Shown here: positions 1 to 4,478 of the stretch, one piece after another
How the letters are laid out: every line of letters begins with the position of its first letter
Numbering within the stretch: the first letter of the stretch is position 1
Assembly: GCA_903891755.1 (NCBI GenBank)
Contig: CAITFY010000122.1
Coordinates: 1 to 7,658 of the forward strand
Length of the DNA stretch: 7,658 nucleotides
Origin: an uncultured Actinomycetes bacterium
GTDB taxonomy: Bacteria; Actinomycetota; Actinomycetes; Nanopelagicales; Nanopelagicaceae
Direction: 5' to 3'
Program-made: the position numbers and the translations under genes
Notes under the pieces: generated by a model
Told to the model about the DNA's origin: nothing
The model's input: the letters and a program-made list of their open reading frames with translations, nothing else
Databases searched by the model: none

Positions 1-2
1 CA

Positions 3-365
3 GTGGCTGTTCTCTTCAGTGAACTATTAGTACCCGGGTGGGCTGATGGATCAATGATTGGGTTAAGTGAAGTGACCGGAGATATCTCTCTACCGTGTCA
101 CAACGCTGATCCTGAATTGTTCTTCGATGAATCGGCACCGCGCGTAGCTCTCGCAAAATCACTCTGCGGACAATGTCCAATGAAGGCCGCTTGTTTAGAG
201 GGTGCGCTCTCCAGGCAAGAGCCATGCGGAGTATGGGGTGGAGAGATGTTCGTGGAAGGTCAGGTCGTGGCTGCAAAGCGCACTGTCGGTCGTCCGCGCA
301 TCAACCCAATTAGCCCTGTAATTGTTAAGGAGTGTGAGTCAGATGACGAAGCGCTCGCAAGTTAA
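3..365 (+). CDS. whiB7: WhiB-family iron-sulfur transcription factor, WhiB7-like
   Basis: WhiB proteins are small cytoplasmic [4Fe-4S] regulators that bind the primary sigma factor; WhiB7 members activate intrinsic antibiotic-resistance genes. Numbering from the GTG at 3, the four cluster cysteines are C32, C55, C58 and C64 (C-x22-C-x2-C-x5-C). They are followed by the family turn GVWGGE at 76-81 and an AT-hook-like GRPR at 96-99, the mark of the WhiB7 subgroup. The residue before the turn is Cys75 (EPCGVWGG), where recalled WhiB7 proteins have Trp (EPWGVWGG). The start is uncertain: GTG at 3 gives an N terminus resembling the M. tuberculosis one (MAVL versus MSVL), but only two upstream bases are visible, so no ribosome site can be judged. 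ATG at 54 would give 103 residues. The 3' end faces the next gene with a 14-base gap. The family call is secure; the WhiB7 subgroup is likely. Confidence 0.93.
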   Translation: MAVLFSELLVPGWADGSMIGLSEVTGDISLPCHNADPELFFDESAPRVALAKSLCGQCPMKAACLEGALSRQEPCGVWGGEMFVEGQVVAAKRTVGRPRINPISPVIVKECESDDEALAS

Positions 366-379
366 TTTCAATAATGTAT

Positions 380-1456
380 TCATTGACATCCACACTCGGG
401 GTGAAAGTTCCAATGTCGAATATCTGGCGCGCGCAGCGGCGTTAACAAGTCATACCAATGCGAAGTTGCGCGCAACGGACTCTGTCCGGTTGCAAAATAC
501 TCACCGATGGCAAGTGCAATAAGTCCAGAGATGTAAGAGATCGCAGCTGTTGGAGCCTCGCTGCGAATATATTCATGGCTCACATCTGTACCGTTATCCC
601 GTTTTATAAGTCGCACACAGCGCAAACATGGATCTTGCCCTGGAATTACCAATGGTCCAATCTCAATCTCACGCCCAATAATCTGATTAATCTGTAGGTG
701 AAGAGTTCCCTCACTCATCCATCTTTGAATGTAATCCCACTCGATAGGCACCGTAGAAATTATTAAATCCGGTGTATTTCCAGCTTCAACCTCTGGCTTT
801 GAAATTTGAGCTCCTCGGATTAGCTCCTCAGTAAATGCAGCGCGTAACTTCCCAATATCTTCCGGCCTAACAACTAACCCACACACATCATCAGGGGTTA
901 AGTGATGCGGTAAGTGTGCCCGGGCAATCAGGCGTGTGGATGTGAAGCCTGAGGCATGCATCGCAATTAAGAGATGACGCGCTAATCGAGTCTCACCTGA
1001 AATCAGAATTCGAAGTTTGGCTCGATCCGCTAACTCATCCTTTCCGCCACTGCCTTCGGAATTTCTATGAGTGAGAAGTGAGAGCTCGGCCATCGTTCGC
1101 GCGCGAATCAACTCTGCGCTGAGGTCGCCATTCTTAGCAGGTGCGGGTTCGAGGGGGAGCAGGCTCGCATCGACGCAGCCAGCGCTAAGTAATGAACGGG
1201 CAAAGACCATGAGCGGGGCGAGATCCCACATTAAACCGCGTGAGATCTCGCGCAGTGATTGCCTTCCGTTAAGGCTGCGAATCATCTGCACCTGCAAGGG
1301 TTCATCAATGAGTAATCCACGAGTGGGCAAGCCGAGCGTGTAGCTCCCACCCCGCTTCGTCAAAGTGATTCCGGGCTTAAGGTGTAAATATGCAGATTCA
1401 GAGATTATTGATTCAGATTGTGATGCCATCTCCGAAGGATGTACTGAATAACTCAT
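380..1456 (-). CDS. ThiF/E1-like protein, TOMM leader-peptide-binding / cyclodehydratase-like
   Basis: With the preferred ATG at 1456 the protein has 358 residues. The N-terminal part (LHLKPGITL... to about residue 100) looks like the winged-helix peptide-binding region of RiPP cyclodehydratase partner proteins. The middle is a Rossmann-like ThiF/E1 region (from LRILISG). The C-terminal half has the motif IGPLVIPGQDPCLRC and ends in HPECGCQ, so CxxC plus CxC probably bind a structural zinc. The nucleotide-binding glycine motif is degenerate: ISGETRLA stands where E1 enzymes have GxGxxG, so adenylation activity is doubtful. No YcaO partner or precursor peptide is visible nearby. The longest frame would start at ATG 1507, but that codon sits in the loop of the upstream gene's terminator; ATG 1456 has a weak GGGCAG site upstream, and ATG 1474 or 1429 are alternatives. 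The family is fairly sure; the function in actinobacteria is unknown, and a RiPP role is not supported by context. Confidence 0.85.
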   Translation of the reverse strand: MSYSVHPSEMASQSESIISESAYLHLKPGITLTKRGGSYTLGLPTRGLLIDEPLQVQMIRSLNGRQSLREISRGLMWDLAPLMVFARSLLSAGCVDASLLPLEPAPAKNGDLSAELIRARTMAELSLLTHRNSEGSGGKDELADRAKLRILISGETRLARHLLIAMHASGFTSTRLIARAHLPHHLTPDDVCGLVVRPEDIGKLRAAFTEELIRGAQISKPEVEAGNTPDLIISTVPIEWDYIQRWMSEGTLHLQINQIIGREIEIGPLVIPGQDPCLRCVRLIKRDNGTDVSHEYIRSEAPTAAISYISGLIALAIGEYFATGQSPLRATSHWYDLLTPLRAPDIRHWNFHPECGCQ

Positions 1457-1486
1457 CGATATCTGCCCGCGCATAAATCTGGGGAT

Positions 1487-1520
1487 AAAAAAATCACCCT
1501 CACGCATAGGTGAGGGTGAT
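1487..1520 (-). terminator. Intrinsic terminator of the DUF5679 gene
   Basis: On the minus strand an 11-bp perfect stem (ATCACCCTCAC with GTGAGGGTGAT) around a 6-base loop is followed directly by seven T residues (A at 1487-1493 on +). It lies about 80 bases after the DUF5679 stop and 31 bases before the preferred start of the ThiF-like gene, so that gene depends on read-through or on a promoter overlapping this structure. On the plus strand a TTTTT run lies 6 bases past the stem, so weak bidirectional action is possible. Confidence 0.88.
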
Positions 1521-1553
1521 CCGAGCTTTTTCTAAACTTTCCTACCTTGTTAA

Positions 1554-1583
1554 ATCAAGAGAACTCTTGCTTCATCAAGAGAA
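1554..1583. repeat. Short alternating direct/inverted repeats in DUF5679 3' UTR
   Basis: ATCAAGAGAA occurs at 1554-1563 and again at 1574-1583, exactly 20 bases apart. Between them CTCTTG (1564-1569) is complementary to CAAGAG in either copy. In the minus-strand transcript only one 6-bp hairpin can form well (loop of 6 with the copy at 1576-1581; the other arrangement leaves only 2 loop bases). Function unknown; it sits just upstream of the terminator. Confidence 0.5.
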
Positions 1584-1597
1584 GATTGAGTGAGGTG

Positions 1598-1756
1598 TTA
1601 AGCCTTACCCAAGATGCGGTTGACCTTTGTGCCACAGACAGGACAGATTCCCTGCGCCATACGGCGACCGGACTCTGAAACCTTCACATGACCTTCGAAG
1701 GAACGCTTCTCTTTGCACTTAACGCAGTAGGCCTCGCCTTTGTATTCCTCAGCCAT
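1598..1756 (-). CDS. DUF5679 zinc-ribbon miniprotein
   Basis: This is a 52-residue protein beginning MAEEYKGEAYC. Two CxxC pairs, C11-x2-C14 and C38-x2-C41 (CPVCG), form an evident four-cysteine zinc ribbon, and the tail KVNRILGKA is basic. The sequence matches the DUF5679 family as I recall it, found widely and almost unchanged in actinobacteria; no molecular function is established, though a nucleic-acid or ribosome-associated role would fit the fold and charge (inference). The start at ATG 1756 is preferred over an upstream ATG at 1780 because GGGAGGG lies 5 bases before it and family members begin MAEEY. The gene stands alone: the metallopeptidase upstream ends 206 bases away and a strong terminator follows. 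Confidence 0.93.
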   Translation of the reverse strand: MAEEYKGEAYCVKCKEKRSFEGHVKVSESGRRMAQGICPVCGTKVNRILGKA

Positions 1757-1761
1757 AGTGA

Positions 1762-1768
1762 CCCTCCC
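1762..1768 (-). promoter_or_regulatory. Ribosome binding site of DUF5679
   Basis: GGGAGGG on the minus strand, 5 bases before the ATG at 1756. It is the strongest Shine-Dalgarno match in the window and decides the start. Confidence 0.8.
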
Positions 1769-1772
1769 ATCG

Positions 1773-1816
1773 CCACACACTCAAAGCTTCGGGAGCCTCC
1801 CGTAGCGAGCGTGTGT
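1773..1816 (-). promoter_or_regulatory. Structured 5' leader of DUF5679 (inverted repeats)
   Basis: ACACAC at 1775-1780 can pair with GTGTGT at 1811-1816, enclosing a second inverted repeat, CGGGA-gcc-TCCCG, at 1790-1802. In the minus-strand RNA the CUCCC arm of the inner hairpin is also complementary to the GGGAG of the ribosome site at 1762-1768, so a switch between two pairings is conceivable. The inverted repeats are seen; regulation is inference. The rest of the 1781-1962 gap shows no convincing sigma70-type promoter. Confidence 0.4.
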
Positions 1817-1962
1817 ACAAGAGCACGATACCCGCGCCTCGCCTGGATAGGGGGATTTAACGCTCATTTATGCGGGGAGATATCTAAAAGAGGTCCGAAA
1901 GGGGCGAAATGTCCGTTTTCAGAAGCGCTCAGCACCTTCAAGCGCACCTTGGACGCGAATTG

Positions 1963-2598
1963 CTAGCTGAGATCAGGAAGGGCGCTTAGACCCGCCTCAA
2001 AGCCCTCGAGGAAGGCCTCAGCGCGTTCTCTCTCGGGATAACGAGCCAAGTACTCATGAAAATCCTTGCCATGGCCAGGCACGCGTAAATGGATGAGTTC
2101 GTGGATGAGCACGCACCCCACTACGTAATCAGGCGCACCGTTGAGGCGAAGGGAGATGCGGATGGTGCCATCGCTGGTGGTGCATGAACCCCAGCGCTCG
2201 CGCATGGAGCGCCAGGTAATTGCAGTTGGCCGTTCATGAAAGTCAGGCAGGTATGCAGCAAGCAATTCATTGGCCATTGTCGTGAGAACTTCATCACTGG
2301 ACCGGTTCTTCGCTTCACGTCGGAGCACTATCTCAATCATCTCCGGGATGACGGCGATCTCGTCCTTGCGACTCATGCGATCTGGGATATGAATCTCAAT
2401 AATTCCATTTTGGCGAAGCGCGCTAATGCTGCGTTTGCGGCGAGAGCTGCGAATTACGCGGAATTCAGGGAGGTTTTCAGGCAATCCTTTTTCGGCTTTG
2501 ATGCGCAGAAACTTCTGGCTCTTACGGGGTTCGGTAATCATCTCCGGGAGGCTATCTTCAAAGAGTGAGCTCTGAAGAAAATTATCCACCGCTTCCAA
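1963..2598 (-). CDS. YgjP-like M48/DUF45 zinc metallopeptidase
   Basis: This is a 211-residue soluble protein of the YgjP-like metallopeptidase family (DUF45, SprT/WSS1-like fold). The zinc motif is HELIH at 166-170 with a third conserved His in GHGKDFH at about 176-181, and the diagnostic RWGSCT stands at 135-140. The N-terminal half, with FRVIRSSRRKRS and a short beta hairpin, matches the family's nucleic-acid/peptide-binding region. All expected zinc ligands are present, so it should be active; the substrate is unknown. The start chosen is TTG at 2598, because AGGGGG lies 7 bases upstream; GTG 2589 and ATG 2541 are alternatives, ATG 2541 having GGAG too close. No clear terminator is seen after the stop. 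Its first codons overlap one of a row of DnaA-box-like 9-mers. Confidence 0.93.
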   Translation of the reverse strand: MEAVDNFLQSSLFEDSLPEMITEPRKSQKFLRIKAEKGLPENLPEFRVIRSSRRKRSISALRQNGIIEIHIPDRMSRKDEIAVIPEMIEIVLRREAKNRSSDEVLTTMANELLAAYLPDFHERPTAITWRSMRERWGSCTTSDGTIRISLRLNGAPDYVVGCVLIHELIHLRVPGHGKDFHEYLARYPERERAEAFLEGFEAGLSALPDLS

Positions 2599-2633
2599 GA
2601 GTTATCCCCCTTTTCTCCACAGAGTTATCAACA
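2582..2633 (+). promoter_or_regulatory. Cluster of four DnaA-box-like 9-mers
   Basis: Compared with TTATCCACA, four same-strand 9-mers lie in 52 bases: TTATCCACC (2582-2590, one mismatch), TTATCCCCC (2602-2610, two), TTCTCCACA (2613-2621, one) and TTATCAACA (2625-2633, one). Spacing between their starts is 20, 11 and 12 bases, near whole helical turns. They overlap the start and ribosome site of the metallopeptidase gene. No dnaA or dnaN is nearby, so this is not evidently oriC; a DnaA-titration or regulatory site is inference. Confidence 0.45.
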
Positions 2634-2663
2634 AGAATCTAATGAGAATTGTGGCATTTCTTT

Positions 2664-2692
2664 TTGGTATTCGAGCCAAGTTGGCATAAGTT
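2664..2692 (+). promoter_or_regulatory. Candidate promoter for the small RNA
   Basis: TTGGTA at 2664-2669, a 17-base spacer, and TAAGTT at 2687-2692 fit a weak sigma70-type promoter. Transcription would begin near 2699, exactly where the outer stem of the RNA starts. Confidence 0.4.
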
Positions 2693-2698
2693 TCACTC

Positions 2699-2778
2699 AC
2701 CAAGTCCTCGGATAACCGTTTGATGTATGCAAGGGGAAGGCAGACATCAAATCGTGCGGCCGAGGATTTGGCTTTTTT
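2699..2778 (+). ncRNA. Candidate small RNA with intrinsic terminator
   Basis: Outer stem: 2700-2711 (CCAAGTCCTCGG) pairs with 2760-2771 (CCGAGGATTTGG), 12 bp with one G-U. Inner stem: 2719-2726 (TTTGATGT) pairs with 2744-2751 (ACATCAAA), 8 perfect bp, topped after one mismatch by TGC/GCA and a purine loop AAGGGGAAG (2731-2739). A CCG/CGG pairing can bridge the two stems. Six T residues at 2773-2778 follow the outer stem, giving a strand-specific intrinsic terminator and an RNA of about 80 bases. No open gene lies downstream on this strand, so it is not an attenuator. The loop is not the SRP RNA tip and I recognise no known family. The exposed GGGGAAG could base-pair with pyrimidine-rich targets (inference). 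Confidence 0.6.
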
Positions 2779-2785
2779 ATGCCCG

Positions 2786-2813
2786 AAAAAACTGGCTAGC
2801 TAAATGAGGCCAG
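2786..2813 (-). terminator. Possible weak terminator of the DUF2342 gene
   Basis: On the minus strand CTGGC (2813-2809) and GCCAG (2796-2792) form a 5-bp stem with a 12-base loop, followed directly by six T residues (A at 2786-2791 on +). The stem overlaps the last codons and the stop. The short stem makes this only plausible. Confidence 0.45.
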
Positions 2814-4083
2814 AGAGATCATCTGGCACCGTAGTGCTCGCCAAAAACTTTGCAGGGTCAGCGAGATCGGCCGCAGTTGGAAGAAGCGCAGAGTCTTCCC
2901 AGCGATGATCGCGAATTTCAACTCCACCATTTAATCCGCCACTGATTTCATAAATCTCATTCCAGAAATGTGAACACTCGCGACTCAATCGCGGTGAGAT
3001 TTGTAAACCTAAGAGCATCGCAAATAAACGTTGCGTTGGCGCACTCTCAATTCTGGTACGACGATAACTCTCTTGAAGTGATGCAAGTGAAGGCAAACGA
3101 TCTTTCGCTGAGAGGTATGTGAGGTGATCAATCCATCCCTCAATCAAGGCAAATGTCATCTCCAACTTTGCGAGTGCAGCGCTTTGTGCGCCACTTTGTT
3201 CTGGTTGGAACATTCCTTGATTGATCGCAAGAGTGATTGAATCAGGATTGTTAATGTCTAGTTCACCTGAATTCATTGCGCTCTCTGCTTGGCGCTGAAT
3301 TGATTCAATATCAACTGTAATTCCAGAGCCATAGCTTTGTATGAGTTCGCGGATATAACTTGCAAGCCACGGAGTGTGTGAGAAGAGGCGTTGTGCAGCG
3401 ACCTCGCGAAGCGCCATGTAAATCGCAATCTCTTGTTCAGGAATCTCTAAGCCTTCACCCCAAAGCGCAATGTTCTGTGGAATTAAATGCGCACCGGATT
3501 TTTCAAAGAGTGGAATCGCCGCATCTTGCGAACCAGTTAATCCGATAGAGAGCGTGCCAATTGAAGTTCCGAGTTGAGTGGCTATGAGTTGACCCATAAA
3601 GGTGCGCATAATGGGTAAGAAATTCATCTCTCCATTTGCACCTGCACCAAGTGCGTTGAGACCGCCCAGTCCGCCGAGCGCGCTGAGATCTACTCCCTCT
3701 AAATCCTCAGGATCCAAGCTCTGTTGGCCCATCTCTTTAAGGACTTTGCCCAGCGCTTCAACCATGCCCTCAGCTAGAGGCTCAACCAATTTCTGCCAAC
3801 CGGCAACTGAATGATCAATCCAATCCTTGCGACTCCACGCCACATCAGCGTTCGCAGCGGTTACTGGAAATTGAGTATGTTCATCAATCCAATTGTTAGC
3901 GATATCAATCGCCTCTTGCGCCTTCTTGGCGTCGACTTGTCCGATTGGTAAGTCGTTATGAGTTGCTAAGAATTTGCGGGCAGCATCGCGCATCACCGCA
4001 GGTTGCAACATAGGCGCACCCTCTGCGCCCGCCGTTCCAGCGTTGAAGAATCCCTCGTTTGGAACGAATCCAAAACCACTCAC
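2800..4083 (-). CDS. DUF2342-family protein (annotated as zinc-dependent metalloprotease or 'hydrolase')
   Basis: This 427-residue soluble protein matches the actinobacterial DUF2342 family, often labelled zinc-dependent metalloprotease or F420-associated hydrolase. Recognisable family segments are FLPIMRTFMGQLIATQLG (about 155-172), ALREVAAQRLFSHTPWL (about 224-240), LIEGWIDHL (313-321) and LLPTAADLADPAKF near the C terminus. The helix that would carry a metal-binding HExxH reads REVAAQ (226-231), so the canonical catalytic histidines are absent and protease activity is not supported. Residues 131-150 are a Gly/Leu-rich low-complexity linker, and the N terminus is Gly/Phe-rich. The start is GTG 4083, with GAGAGGG 7 bases upstream. 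It is transcribed divergently from the small membrane protein and UPF0182 genes across 146 bases. The cellular role is unknown. The family call is secure. Confidence 0.92.
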   Translation of the reverse strand: MSGFGFVPNEGFFNAGTAGAEGAPMLQPAVMRDAARKFLATHNDLPIGQVDAKKAQEAIDIANNWIDEHTQFPVTAANADVAWSRKDWIDHSVAGWQKLVEPLAEGMVEALGKVLKEMGQQSLDPEDLEGVDLSALGGLGGLNALGAGANGEMNFLPIMRTFMGQLIATQLGTSIGTLSIGLTGSQDAAIPLFEKSGAHLIPQNIALWGEGLEIPEQEIAIYMALREVAAQRLFSHTPWLASYIRELIQSYGSGITVDIESIQRQAESAMNSGELDINNPDSITLAINQGMFQPEQSGAQSAALAKLEMTFALIEGWIDHLTYLSAKDRLPSLASLQESYRRTRIESAPTQRLFAMLLGLQISPRLSRECSHFWNEIYEISGGLNGGVEIRDHRWEDSALLPTAADLADPAKFLASTTVPDDLSGLI

Positions 4084-4187
4084 AGATTCACCCTCTCACT
4101 CTCAGATAACTCGTACGTGCGATGTGCGCTCGCCAATGAGGCACCATTAAGGAAGAGAACAAATTTCTCTCCGCATTACTTCCCACT

Positions 4188-4216
4188 TATCGCAGGGAAA
4201 ATCTACTATCGCTGGG
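4188..4216 (+). repeat. Imperfect direct repeat TATCGC(A/T)GGG in the divergent intergenic region
   Basis: TATCGCAGGG (4188-4197) and TATCGCTGGG (4207-4216) match at 9 of 10 bases, 19 bases apart. They flank and overlap TACTAT at 4204-4209, a possible -10 for the genes to the right with no good -35. They could be an operator for the divergent pair; this is inference. The rest of 4084-4229 shows nothing else clear. Confidence 0.35.
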
Positions 4217-4229
4217 CTAAAGTGGTCCT

Positions 4230-4469
4230 ATGACCCATCCGCTAGCTTCGCAGGTTGTTATTGCACGAGCAGCGACCGCACATGCGACTTCCAGCGCCTT
4301 TGCAGCGCTGATCTGGTGGGCGGTTCCCGTTGTGCTGGTGAGCGTGGCGATTGGATATGTCGTTTGGACATCAAAGTACAAAGATAAGTTCCAAAACGAG
4401 ACTAATCGCTCGGTAGATAAGTTCAACCTCTTCCAACAGACTCTGCGGGGGCCTGATTCCGAGCACTAG
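4230..4469 (+). CDS. Small single-helix membrane protein, UPF0182-linked
   Basis: A 79-residue protein of unknown function. A hydrophobic helix at about 24-46 (LIWWAVPVVLVSVAIGYVVW) is followed by a charged cytoplasmic-type tail (TSKYKDKFQNETNR) ending in a DKFNLFQQTLRGPD segment likely to form an amphipathic helix. The positive residues just after the helix predict an N-out, C-in topology. ATG 4230 is the only reasonable start, because an in-frame TAA lies at 4218-4220; no clear ribosome site precedes it, so it may have a very short leader. The stop lies 9 bases before the UPF0182 start, so the two are surely cotranscribed and the protein may assist UPF0182 (inference). I do not recognise a named family, though small one-helix proteins with a similar tail recur in actinobacteria as I recall. 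Confidence 0.78.
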   Translation: MTHPLASQVVIARAATAHATSSAFAALIWWAVPVVLVSVAIGYVVWTSKYKDKFQNETNRSVDKFNLFQQTLRGPDSEH

Positions 4470-4478
4470 AGTATTTCC

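Noticed and set aside
16..276. Minus-strand frame opposite the whiB gene
   Set aside because: No recognisable motifs; the plus strand carries the full WhiB cysteine pattern.
2236..2568. Plus-strand 110-codon frame opposite the metallopeptidase gene
   Set aside because: The minus strand holds HELIH and RWGSCT motifs, and this frame has no family features or ribosome site.
2582..2633. Chromosomal replication origin
   Set aside because: No dnaA, dnaN, rpmH or AT-rich unwinding element accompanies the DnaA-box-like 9-mers.
2719..2751. Inner hairpin with GGGGAAGG considered as the tip of SRP (4.5S) RNA
   Set aside because: The conserved SRP internal loops and a base-paired GGAA tetraloop are absent.
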